Source: Heterohyrax brucei (lineage: Eukaryota; Chordata; Mammalia; Hyracoidea; Procaviidae). Taken from it: a stretch of DNA of 64,000 nucleotides. Shown here piece after piece: positions 54,805-64,000 of this stretch (position 1 is the stretch's first letter; the number at the start of each line of letters is the position of its first letter). The position numbers and the translations under genes were made by a program. The DNA lies in contig CM053164.1 in assembly GCA_028571685.1 (NCBI GenBank), positions 44,256,501-44,320,500 of the forward strand, given 5' to 3'. Under the pieces are notes generated by a model. The model had not been told where the DNA came from and made no database searches. It saw only the letters and a program-made list of their open reading frames with translations.

Positions 54805-55256
54805 TGTCTTAGTCATCTAGTACTGCTCCAACAGAAAATACCATAAGTGGAAGGCTTCACAGGAGAAACTTTTATTGTCACAGTCCAGTAAGCCATAAAT
54901 CCATTCATAAGTTGCAAGTCCATTCAACAAGAGAAGTCATCACAGTCTGGTGGGCTGAGTCCAAATTCAAGGAGAGCATCTCGGCACAGGAACCTCAGGT
55001 CCAAAGGACGTGCCTGCTCTTGGTCACGCTGTTCTCTTGGTGGGGTGAGATTCCCAATTTCCTCTGCTCACTTCTCTCCCTTACATCTGACAAGCTTCTA
55101 GCTTGAGTCCTGCCTCACTAACATAGCTGCTGCCCATTCTCCATCAACAACATCACAGAGACAGAATTCACAGTACCTGGGAACTATGGCACCATATTGA
55201 GACTCATAACTCAAATCAACACACACATTTTGGGGGGGAAACAATCAATCCATGAT
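54805..55256 (-). mobile_element. Solo LTR, MaLR/MLT1-like, copy 3, inside L1
   Basis: tgtcttagtcatctagtactgct..accataagtgg..gtccaaattcaagg..caatcaatccatgat. The 5-mers are agaac (54800-54804) and agaaa (55257-55261), a near TSD. It interrupts ORF2 of the minus-strand L1, so this LTR family was still inserting after that L1 arrived. Confidence 0.85.
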
Positions 55257-57371
55257 AGAAATGGATGTTGGACTTCATCAAATGCCTTTCCTGCATCTAC
55301 TGACATGATCATGTGATTCTTTTATTTATGTTGATTGACTTTCTAATATTGAATCATTCTCGCATGCTTGGTATGAACCCTACTTTGTGATGGTGTATTT
55401 TTTATATGTATATGATACTGAATTCTATTGACTACAATGTTATTTAGAATTTTTGCATCTCTATTCATTACAGATACTGGTCTGTAATTCCTTTTTCCTT
55501 TTTTTCTTTATGATATCATTGCCTGGTTTGGGTATAAGGTTATGCTGGGTTCACAGAGTGAACATGGACGTATCCCTTTTTGATGTTCTGAAATAGTTTG
55601 AGTGGTACCAGTGTAAGTAAACTCTTCTCTGAATGTTTGGCATAATTCTCCAGTGAAGCTATCTAGGTTAGTGCTTTCTTTTGCAGGGTGGGTGAGATGA
55701 GAGGTGGAGATAATTTTTTAAATTACCTTTTCCACTTCTTCTCTTGTTATGGGTCTGTTCAGATTTTTGACATCAACTTGTGATGGTTTGGTGGGTAGTG
55801 TGTTTCAAGAAATTTGTCCATTTCCTCTAGACTTTCAAATTTATTATAGTTTTTCATGACACTGTTATGTTCCTTTGTATTTCATTTGGGTCGGCTACAA
55901 TGTCCCCCATTTCATTTCTTATTTGGGCTATTTGTGTTCCCTCCTGTTTTTCTTTTATCATTTTGGCCAGTGGTTTGTCAATTTTGTTCATCCTTTCAAA
56001 GAATCAACTTTGGTTTTGTTGATTCTATTTTTTTTTTTTTTTTTTTTTTTTAGGTCTCTATTTCCTTTTTCTATTCATTATTTTCTTTCTTCTTCTGGTG
56101 GCTCTAGTCTTGTTTGCTCTTCTCTATTTGTACAAGTTGTATACCTAATGTTTTGATTTTGCCCCGGTCTTTTTGATGCATATATTGCTATACATTGACC
56201 TCTGAGCACTGCCTTTGCTGCATCCCAAAAATTTTGACATGCATTTTCACTCTCTTTTGATTGCTCGAATTTTTCTCCCATTGTTGATTTCTTCTATCAG
56301 CCAGTGGTTTCTAAGGAAAGTGTTATTTAGTTTTCCTGTAGTTAATTTTTTCCCATGCTCTTTCTATTATTAATTACTACTTTGATGGCATGGTGATCAG
56401 AGAAGATGCTTCATATTATCTTAATGTTTTGGGTTTTGTTGAGGGTTGCTTTGTGGCCTAAGATGTGCTCTATTCTGGAGAAAGGTCCCTGTGCAACAGA
56501 AAAGAATTTGTACTTTGCAATCATTGGGTGGAGTGTTGTATGTATGTCTGTGAGGTCAAGTTGGCTAATTGTGCCCTTTAGTTCTACTGTATTATTGTTG
56601 AGTTTCTTTCTCAATGTTCTGCCCTTTACCAAGAGTGATGTGTTGAAGTCTCTTACTATTACAGTGGAACTATCAATTTCTCTTTTCATTGCTGCTAAAG
56701 TTAGTTGTATCTGTCATCATCATGTGTGTAGATATTATGGTTGTCTTCATGACTGATCATCTCTTTAATCATAATATAGTCATATAAATATATGGTTTAT
56801 TTTTTACATATTCCCTTTTTTGTCTTTGATAGTGGATTTTAAGATCTATTTTATCTGAGATTTGTATTGCCAGTTCTGCTTTTATTGATGGCAATTTGCT
56901 TGATATATTTTTTTTGCATCTTTTGATTTTTAATAAATTTATGTCTTTGTTTCTAAGGTGTGTATCTTATAAACAGAATATTGATGAATCCTGCTTTTTT
57001 AATCCACTCAGTTATTCTCTCCTTATGGGTGTGTTTAGGTCATTTACATTAAGTGTAATTATTGATAGGTGTTAGTTTTTCATCTTTATTTTTCTAAGTA
57101 GTTTATTAACTTTCTGGTTACCTTGAAATTTGCCCTTATCTTCCTAGATTTCAGCTATTATTACTTGGTATCACCTTGTCTTTATCTCCATTAGAATGCT
57201 CTATACCTATACCATGTATTCTCTCTGTTATTATTCTGAGGTAGTCATTTGCAGATTAACCTCTTTGGTTCCCTACTGTAAGTCTTTGGGTTTTGGATAG
57301 TCCTTGAGAGTTCATTTCCTACGTTGGTATCTGGCTGATGTGATCTTGTGTCCTAGACTCAGGCAGTCATT

Positions 57372-58377
57372 TGTTTGTTCTCAAACTGAAAGACTCCCTT
57401 TAATAATTCTTTCAAGTTTGATTTGGTTTTTACATATACTCTTAATTTCTGTTTATCTAGAAATGTCCTAATTTCACCATTATCTTTGAATAAGACTTTT
57501 GCAGAATATATTATTCTTGGTTGGTAACTTTTTAAAATATTTTATATATGTCATCCTATTGCCTTCTTGCCTGCATGGTTTTTTCCAAGTAATCAGAGCT
57601 TAGTTTTGTTTCTCCTCTGTATGTGACATTTTGTTTTTCCCAAGCTGTTCTCAGAATTCTTTCTTTCTCTTTGGTTTCAGCAAGTGTGATTATGATACGT
57701 TATGGTTATTTTCTTTGGGGGTCTCTCCTATGTGGTGTTCACTGAATTTCAAGGATGATCAGCTTTTCCTCTTTTATGATATTTAGAGAAGTTATCTGTC
57801 AGCAATTCTTCAATTATCTTCTTTGTGTTTTCTGTTTTCTCCACCTGTTCTGGAGCTCTGATCACTCAGAATTTTTTTATTTTGATTGCAATCCACATAA
57901 TTCTCAGGTTTTCTTCATTTTTGTCCTTTTTAAAATTTTTCCTCAAAGTTGTATTCAAGTGTTTGTCTTAAATTTTACTAATATTGTTTTCCATAGTCTC
58001 AAACCTCAACCCTTCCAAGACATTTTACATATTTGAAATTTTGTTTATCTTTTGAATTCCTAGTTGTTTTGCTCTTAGTTGTGAATTTATTTTGGTATTT
58101 TGTTCGTATATTACTTTCCCGAATTCTCCCATTTTTTTCCCTCTATTTTCCATGACTTTGTCTACTTTTTCTTCTTTCTGTCTGGTTTTTGCTTCAACTC
58201 TTGGATAGCTCTGAAAGTCAGAGATTTGAATTCCCTATCAGGTAGTTCTAGGGCCCCTTCCTCTACTGGAAAGTCATCTGATGTCTTATTTTGGATGCCT
58301 ACTAGAACCATACTGTCCTTAAATACGTTTTGATATTGTCTGCTGGCTTCAGAATAGTCAGTAGTTATTTTCTTCAT
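57372..58377 (-). pseudogene. L1 ORF1 remnant, minus strand
   Basis: The frame opens at 58377 on the minus strand (MKKITTDYSEASRQYQNVF) with an acidic/lysine-rich N-terminal part. The C-terminal domain is recognisable further down: FKDNGEIRTFLDKQKLR near 57450-57500 and LKELLKGVF near 57400. Stops and frameshifts occur between. ORF1p would coat L1 RNA. Confidence 0.75.
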
Positions 58378-59710
58378 TCATTGATTGTTGATTTGTTTGT
58401 TTTGTCCTTTTTTTTTTTTTTTTTTGCTTTGTTTTGTTTGGTTATGTATGAGCAAGCTGGCTACGGATATTGTTTGCTCTAGTAGGCAGGTTATGCATCC
58501 TTTATTGTGGCCATATCTTTCATCTCCTTGTCCAATGGTCAGGGACAGTTGTTCAGCTATGGTGTGGCAAGGCAGGTCCAGATGAAGCAGGAGCTGGGGT
58601 GATTTTTTTGAGGCAGTACTGGGGCCAACAGGTGAGCCAACATTCAGTGCAGGGCAAGTTTCTGTAGATCATGTCTACACCACTTTGGAGTTCAATGTTC
58701 AGCATGTGGTCAGATAAGCAGGATGGAGGAGAAGGTTGTGGTGTTTTGAGTTAGGTTGTATACAGAAAAGAGAGGAAAGAGAAATTGGAACAACAAAAAA
58801 ACATGCTGAGGGAGCCTGCCATTGGACTGGAGAGTCAAGAAACTGAAAAATGAAGAAAAAGAAAAAAGAATGCTTTTAAACAGTAATTTTTTTTTAATGT
58901 TCCCAGAGATTCCAGTAGTGTGGCTGCACAAATGAGGGATGTAGCACCCAAGCAGCACAGTACAGCTCAGCTGGAAAGTGTGGAGATGGTACACAGGTAT
59001 TCAAAAGACAAGAAAAGTAGAAAAAGATGAGAATCTGAGAAATGAATTAAAGATAGAAAGGAAAAAACAAAAATAAACAAAAAAGTCCCCAGTGATCCCA
59101 CCACTGTGGTGGTTAGGACTGGAGAAGCCGTTCTCCAGCTAAGCAATACTTCACAGACTGTCAAGAAATAGTAAAGATGGTACATGGAATCAGATGTTTG
59201 AGACAAATGACAGGGGAGGAGGTAAAAGGCAGGAAAGAAACCAAGAGAGGACCAAAACAGCAATCCTGGTAAAAAAGAAATGGCAGTGAAGAAGCCAGTA
59301 GGTGTCAACATAGTGAATCTGTGCAGCAAGGAACCAGTGCCTTCCATGCAGCCATTGCACCTGCTGAGAAGCAGCAAATCAATTTCTGGGAAGCCAGGAA
59401 CCATCCTACCGAGAAACTTTGGGTCGGTCCCACAGGAAGCAGCACAAAGGCCCTCCCAGAAGCTGGGGTTGGCCTATTGGGAAGTTGCAGAAGAGCCAGC
59501 CTGCTGGGAGACAGTATGTTGGCCCTTTGGGAAGCTGCTGATAAGCCAGCTGGAAAGAGATAAAGGTTGAGCAGGGGTGGGTATGGCGGGGAGTGGGAAT
59601 GTGTGTCTCTCTGGTGTCCAGCTTCTCTGTCTCCTGCTGGGAGCTCTGTGAATCTTTTCTGTACTCCCAGTCCATCCATCTCTGTTAGGAGTCCAATATG
59701 GTGGATCCTT
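58378..59710 (-). other. L1 5' UTR (putative internal promoter region), minus strand
   Basis: About 1.3 kb upstream of ORF1 with no other repeat. Parts are GC-richer (59280-59560 holds repeated gggaagc/ctgggaag phrases). By position it is the L1 5' UTR, where an internal RNA polymerase II promoter is expected; no specific promoter site can be assigned. Confidence 0.6.
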
Positions 59711-59883
59711 GTTGTGTTAGCTGATAGAGGACCTCTGTTTTAGCTCTCTTTGCTTTCTGTTCTCTGCCAGTATCTCATTCCACTCAGTGTTTGCTTGGGT
59801 TCTTTATCTCTTCATTTGACAGATAGGGTCCCAGGACTGATGTCTGTCTCTGTTTTACTTAGATTTTCAGGTCTTTGCTATAG

Positions 59884-59995
59884 GTCAGCAGTTCAAATCC
59901 ACCAGATGCTACTTGGAAACTCTACGGGCCAGTTCTACTCTGTCTTATAGTGTTGTTATCAATCAGAATTGACTCAATGGCAGTGGCTTTGGTTT
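59884..59995 (+). repeat. AfroSINE, 5'-truncated
   Basis: aggtcagcagttcaaatccacc..ggaaactctacgggccagttc..aatcagaattgactcaatgg..cagtggctttggttttgggg. Plus orientation, starting at the B box, so the tRNA-like A box is missing. Confidence 0.8.
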
Positions 59996-60085
59996 TGGGG
60001 TTTACTGTGGAGAGACAGCAGGATGCTTGTTTCAGTGCCTTGTTGGCTCCACCTCTCTTTGCACTTATTTTTAATCTATCCTTCT

Positions 60086-60131
60086 GCCAGCCAAGCCAAG
60101 TGCTGTCAAGTTGGATCCGACTCATGGCGAC
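60086..60131 (-). repeat. Short RTE/SINE-tail fragment with TTGGC tail
   Basis: gccagccaagccaagtgctg then tcaagttggatccgactcatggcgac, almost the same composition as the micro-insertion at 27304-27343. No clear TSD here; a SINE insertion follows closely. Confidence 0.7.
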
Positions 60132-60147
60132 CCTGCATATATTTATA

Positions 60148-60306
60148 TTTATATACCAACAAACAAACCACTAATTCTGACTTATAGTGACCCTACAGAC
60201 AGAGCAGAACTGTTCCACAGAGTTTCCAAGGAGTGCCTGGCAGATGTGAACTATCGACCTTCTGGTTAGCAGTCATACCACTTAATCACTATGCAACCAG
60301 AATTTC
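60148..60306 (-). mobile_element. AfroSINE, short form, with exact TSD
   Basis: Insert: tttataccaacaaacaaacc..ccactaattctgacttatag..gtttccaaggagtgcctgg..ttagcagtcataccacttaat..gcaaccagaatttc. The exact 12-bp TSD catatatttata is at 60136-60147 and 60307-60318. This looks like one of the youngest insertions. Confidence 0.92.
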
Positions 60307-60459
60307 CATATATTTATACAAGTTTCCTGATTCCCTTTTTCTGGAACACAGCAGGGTTATGTGTGTTTTAATGAGACAACATAGCATGATAAAGAGCCAT
60401 TTCTTCATTCCCATCTGCTGCAAGCTGTGGCAGTGAGTTTGTGAAAATTACTCCAGACA

Positions 60460-63400
60460 GTGGAGGCTTGCTTGTTGCTGTGATGCAGGAAGCTGTGTCA
60501 CTGGTATTTATATACCAGCAGGATCAACTACGGTGGATGAGTTTCAGCTGAGCTTCCAGAGTAAGCCAGACTAGGATGAAGGAACTGGCAGTCTGCTTCT
60601 GAAAGGAATTAGCCAGGGTAAACGTTATGAATAGCAGCCAAACACTGTCAGATATGGTGCTGGAAAGTGAGTCCCCCAGGTTAGAAGGCACTGAAAAGAT
60701 GACTGGGGAAAAGCTGCCTCCTCAAAGTAGAGTTGACCTTAAAGATGTGGATGAAGCAAGGCCTCTGGGATCTTCATTCACTGATGCAGCACTACTCAAA
60801 ATGAGAAGAAACAGCTGCAAGACATCCATTAATAATTGGAACATGGAATGTACAAAGTATGAATCTAGGAAAATTGGAAATCATCAAAAATGAAATGGAA
60901 TGCATAAACATTCACATCCTAGGCATTAGTGAGCAGAAAATTTCAGGACCGGTTTTGGCCATTTTGAATCTGACAATCACATAGTCTACTATTCTGAGAA
61001 CAAAAACTTGAAGAGGAACGGTGCTGTGTTCATCATCAAAAAGAACATTTCAAGATCTGTCGTCAAGTACAATGCTGTTAGTGATAGGATAATATCCATA
61101 CACTTACAAGGAAGGTCAGTTAATACAACTATTATTCAAACTTATGCACCAACTGCCAAGACCAGAGATGAAGAGGTTGAAGATTTTTACTATCTTCTAC
61201 AGTCTGAAATTCATTGAACATGCAATTGGGAATGCACTGATAATTACTGGTGACTGGAATGCAAAAGCTGGAAACAAAGAAGAAGAATCGGTAGTTGAAA
61301 AATATGGCCTTGGTGACAGAACTAATGTTGGAGATCCTAGTATAGAATTTTGCAAGCCTAATGACTGTTTCATTACAAATACTTCTTTTAACCAACACAG
61401 ACAACAACTGTACACATGGACCTCACCAGATGGAATACACAGGAACCAAACCGACTGTATCTGTGGAAAAAAAGATGATGGAAAAGCTCCATATCAGCAG
61501 TCATAACAAGATCAGATGCTGACTGTGACACAGATCATCAATTGCTCATATGCAAATTCAAATTGAAACTGAAGAAAATTAGAACAAGTCCACAAGAGCC
61601 AAAGTATGACCTTGAGTTTATCCCTACTGAGTTTAAAGACCATCTCAAGAACAGATTTGATGTGTTGATCACTAATGACTGAAAACCAGACAAAACATGG
61701 AATGACATCAAAGACATCATCCAGGAAGAGAGGAAGAGGTCATTAAAACGACAGGAAAGAAAGAAAAGACCATATTGGATGTCAGAAGAGACTCTTAAAC
61801 TTGCTCTTGAATGATGAGCAGTTAAAGCAAAAGGAAGGAATTGTGAAGTAAAGACCTACACATAAGATTTCAAGGAGCAGCTACAGAAGACAAAAGAAAG
61901 CATTATAATGACATGTGCAAAGAGCCGGAAATGGAAAACCAGAAGGGAAGAACACATTCTGCATTTCTCAAGCTGAAAGAACTGAAGAAAAAATTCAAGC
62001 CTTGAGTTGCAATAGTGAAGGATTCTACAGAGAAACTATTAAACAATTCAAAGACCATCAAAAGAAGAAGAAAGGAATACAAAGAGTCATTACACCAGAA
62101 AGAACTAGTTGATGTTCAGTCATTTGAAAAGGTAGCATATGATCAGGAACCAATGGTACTGAAGGAAGAAGTCGAAGCTGTATTGAAGTCATTGGTAAAA
62201 AACAAGGCTCCAGGAACTGATGTAGTATCAATTGAGGTATTTCAACAAACAGATGCAGCACTGGAAGTGCTCACTCATCTATGCCAGGAAATTGGGAGGA
62301 CAGCTGCCTGGCCAACTGACTGGAAGAGATCCATATTTATACCCATTCCAAAGGAAGGTGATCTAACAGAATGTGGAAATTACCAAACAATATTGTTGAT
62401 ACACATGCAAGTAAAACTTTGATCAACATCATTCAAAAGTGACTACAACAGTATATTCACAGGGAACTGCCAGAAATTCAAGCTGGATTCAGAAGAGGAC
62501 GTAGAACCAGGGATATCATTGCTGATGTCAGATGGATCTTGGCTGAAAGCAAATACCAGAAATATGTCTGCTTGTGTTTCATTGACTATGCAAAAGCATT
62601 TGACTGTGTGGATCATACTAAATTATAGCTAATGTAGTAGAGAATGGGAATTCCAGAACACCTAATTGTGCTCTTAAGGAATTGGTATATGGATCAAGGG
62701 GCAGTCGTGCAAACAGAACAAGGGGACATTGCGTGGTTTAAAGTCAGGAAAGGTGTGCATTCAAGGTTGTATCCTTTCACCACACTTTTTAATCTGTATG
62801 CTGAGCAAATAATCTGAGAAGCTGAATTATACAAAGAAGAATGAGGCATCAGGACTGGAGGACAACTCAGTAACAACTTGCATTATGCTGACGACACCAC
62901 CTTACTTGCTGGAAATGAGTAAGATTTGAGACACTGATGAAGATCAGGGACCACAGCCTTCAGTATGGATTGTACCTCAACATCAGGAAATCAAAAATCC
63001 TCACAACTGGACCAGTGAACAACACTGTCATAAATGGAGAAATGACTGAGGTGGTCACAGATTTCATTTTAGTTGGGTCCACAATCAACAGCCATGGAAG
63101 CAGCAGTCAAGAAATCAAAAGACGCATTGCATTGGAAAATCTGCTTCAAAGGACCTCTTTAAAGTATTCAAAAGTAAGGATGTCACCTTGAAGACTGAAA
63201 TGCACCTGACCCAAGCCATGGTATTTTCAATAGCATCATATGCTTGCAAAAGCTGGACAATGAACAAGGAAGACAGAAGAACTGATGCCCTTGAATTGTG
63301 GTGGTGGAGAAGAATGTTGAATGTACCATGGACCGCCAAAAGAACAGATCTGTTCTGGAAGAAGTCCAACTAGAGTGCTCCTTAGAAGCAAAGATGGCAA

Positions 63401-63650
63401 GATTGCTTCTTACATACTTTGGACATGTTATCAGGAAAGATCAGTCCCCAGAGAAGGACATCATGCTTGGTAGAGTGGAGGGTTAGTGAAAAAGGGGAAG
63501 ACCCTCGATGAGATGGATTGACACAGCAGCTACAACAATGGGCTTCAGCATAAAAATGATTGTGGACATGGCGCAAGACCAGGTAGTGTTTTATTCTATT
63601 GTTCATAGTGTCACTATGAGTCAGAACCAACTCGACGGCACGTGACAGTA
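60460..63650 (+). mobile_element. Near full-length RTE LINE, best preserved copy
   Basis: Starts agtggaggcttgcttgttgc, with the whole 5' UTR and coding region, and ends ..gagtcagaaccaactcgacggcacgtgacagtaac. About 3.19 kb. The first few bases of the consensus 5' end (ctgtcagtttgt..) are missing, and the tail is weak. No TSD could be defined. Confidence 0.85.
60802..63490 (+). pseudogene. RTE endonuclease-reverse transcriptase, near-complete but broken
   Basis: The ATG at 60802 opens MRRNSCKTSINNWNMECTK. The endonuclease continues in shifted frames at 61008-61506 (SVVKYNAVSDRIISIHLQ; ALIITGDWNAKAGN; RNQTDCICG). The RT begins near 62015 (KLLNNSKTIKRRRKEYKESL; LVKNKAPGTD; IPIPKEGD), and the catalytic box YADD is intact at 62884-62895 (HYADDTTLLAGNE). 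The thumb and C-terminal part runs to about 63486. Several single-base frameshifts and stops separate the pieces, so no active enzyme is encoded. It is the most informative copy for rebuilding domain boundaries by comparison. Confidence 0.85.
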
Positions 63651-63655
63651 ACAAT

Positions 63656-64000
63656 TTCACACATGACCTCCACTACAGCTTGCTACATGTTCTCCCATGA
63701 TCAGTCTTAACGTACAAGCTATATCCTAAAATGAAAGAAGAGAAAGCTAAGAGAGGAAGAGGCATTAGAAAAATGCTAGCTCTGTAAGTCATCATGGCCA
63801 CTGCAAAATACTTGGTTAGACAGTGTTTTTTTTTTCAAAAACTTTTTGTTGCTATTATCTAAACTCGTGACAGCACAAGCACGCTTATGCAACTCAGGTC
63901 ACATGCAGCTCACACACATACACATTACAATTAAGCTTGCAGGTTCTAGTTCTAGATGACTGGGCTCAAATTCCACTGCTACTGTTTATTTACTTATGTG
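63656..64000. other. No recognisable feature
   Basis: The last 345 bp hold no repeat I can name apart from a T run near 63826-63835. Confidence 0.45.

Larger units (their letters stand above)
52740..57083 (-). pseudogene. L1 ORF2 remnant, minus strand
   Basis: The start is near the ATG at 57083 (MKN then a stop, followed by SIITLNVNDLNTPI). The endonuclease is readable at 56689-56411 (STVIVRDFNTSLLVKGRT; FSRIEHILGHKAT) and 56281-56078. The RT and C-terminal parts follow with many stops. The SINE at 54471-54623 and the LTR at 54805-55256 split the RT region. Its function in life was target nicking and reverse transcription. It is inactive. Confidence 0.8.
51818..59710 (-). mobile_element. Second long L1 LINE, minus strand
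   Basis: Runs from a T-rich 3' end (gtctttttttaaaatagtac) to a 5' end near 59710 (reverse of ggatccaccatattggactcc). In order on the minus strand: 5' UTR (58378-59710), ORF1 (58377-57372), ORF2 (57083 to about 52740) and a 3' UTR of about 0.9 kb. A SINE (54471-54623) and an LTR (54805-55256) interrupt ORF2. I do not see a clear TSD. The 5' UTR differs from that of the L1 at 40829, so the subfamily differs. Confidence 0.85.

Noticed and set aside
58400..59710. A protein-coding gene on either strand suggested by several open frames near 59280-59680
   Set aside because: The stretch lies directly upstream of L1 ORF1 and ends at an L1-like 5' start; it is best read as L1 5' UTR.
51818..59710. Search for a TSD such as tgttgttatt / tgttgtgtta around the minus-strand L1
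   Set aside because: The resemblance is short and T/G-rich; not enough to claim a TSD.

Overview
The window looks like non-genic nuclear DNA of an afrotherian mammal, most likely an elephant or another paenungulate. The evidence is the abundance of tRNA-derived AfroSINE copies, several long RTE-clade LINEs whose 3' end (ctatgagtcagaactgactc...taacaacaac) is shared with those SINEs, long L1 elements of one lineage, and older mammal-wide repeats (L2, MIR, MER5A-like, ERVL/MaLR-type LTRs). I found no host exon, rRNA, genuine tRNA gene, CRISPR array or CpG island. Every recognisable coding signal belongs to a decayed transposable element. The sequence is AT-rich and could be intergenic or deep intronic.

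Layout. 0-4.7 kb: a solo MaLR-type LTR with a SINE inside, an L2 piece, a SINE, an old L1 3' end and a CA repeat. 4.7-8.6 kb: an RTE inserted inside another RTE, with a SINE in the inner copy and a roughly 210-bp unknown retroposon in the outer copy. 8.6-15.3 kb: mostly unrecognised sequence with scattered SINEs and the paralog of that unknown retroposon (10.87-11.08 kb). 15.3-18.3 kb: an L2 split by an ERVL-type LTR, then a pair of related LTRs nested one in the other. 18.3-21.2 kb: MER5A-like and MIR pieces, an L1 3'-UTR-like piece and a short hAT transposase remnant. 21.2-25.1 kb: two L1 3' regions in opposite orientation, with L1, SINE and LTR insertions. 25.1-31.2 kb: a stack of RTE copies, including one with an inverted 5' end.

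31.4-36.3 kb: SINE, MIR, L2, MIR, then a full-length RTE with target-site duplication (TSD). 36.6-37.8 kb: a short mariner inside L2. 38-40.8 kb: mostly unrecognised. 40.8-48.4 kb: a full-length, decayed L1 with TSD, bearing two very short L1 3'-end insertions. 48.7-49.9 kb: a duplicated L1 3'-UTR segment and a second mariner of the same rearranged family, split by a SINE. 50.8-51.8 kb: LTR and SINE. 51.8-59.7 kb: a second long L1 on the minus strand with SINE and LTR insertions. 59.9-60.3 kb: SINE pieces. 60.5-63.65 kb: the best preserved RTE.

How the parts relate. RTE and AfroSINE share a 3' end, which fits the accepted model that the RTE machinery mobilises the SINE. The nesting gives a relative chronology: L2/MIR, then DNA transposons and LTRs, then RTE/L1, then short SINEs and tiny LINE-tail insertions. 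The most unusual items are insertions of only about 40-55 bp that carry just a LINE 3' terminus (27304-27343, 48297-48349, 48761-48802), a mariner family with an inverted copy of its own C-terminal segment, and an unknown retroposed sequence at 7.9 kb with a paralog 3 kb away. No complete new biological system is visible.
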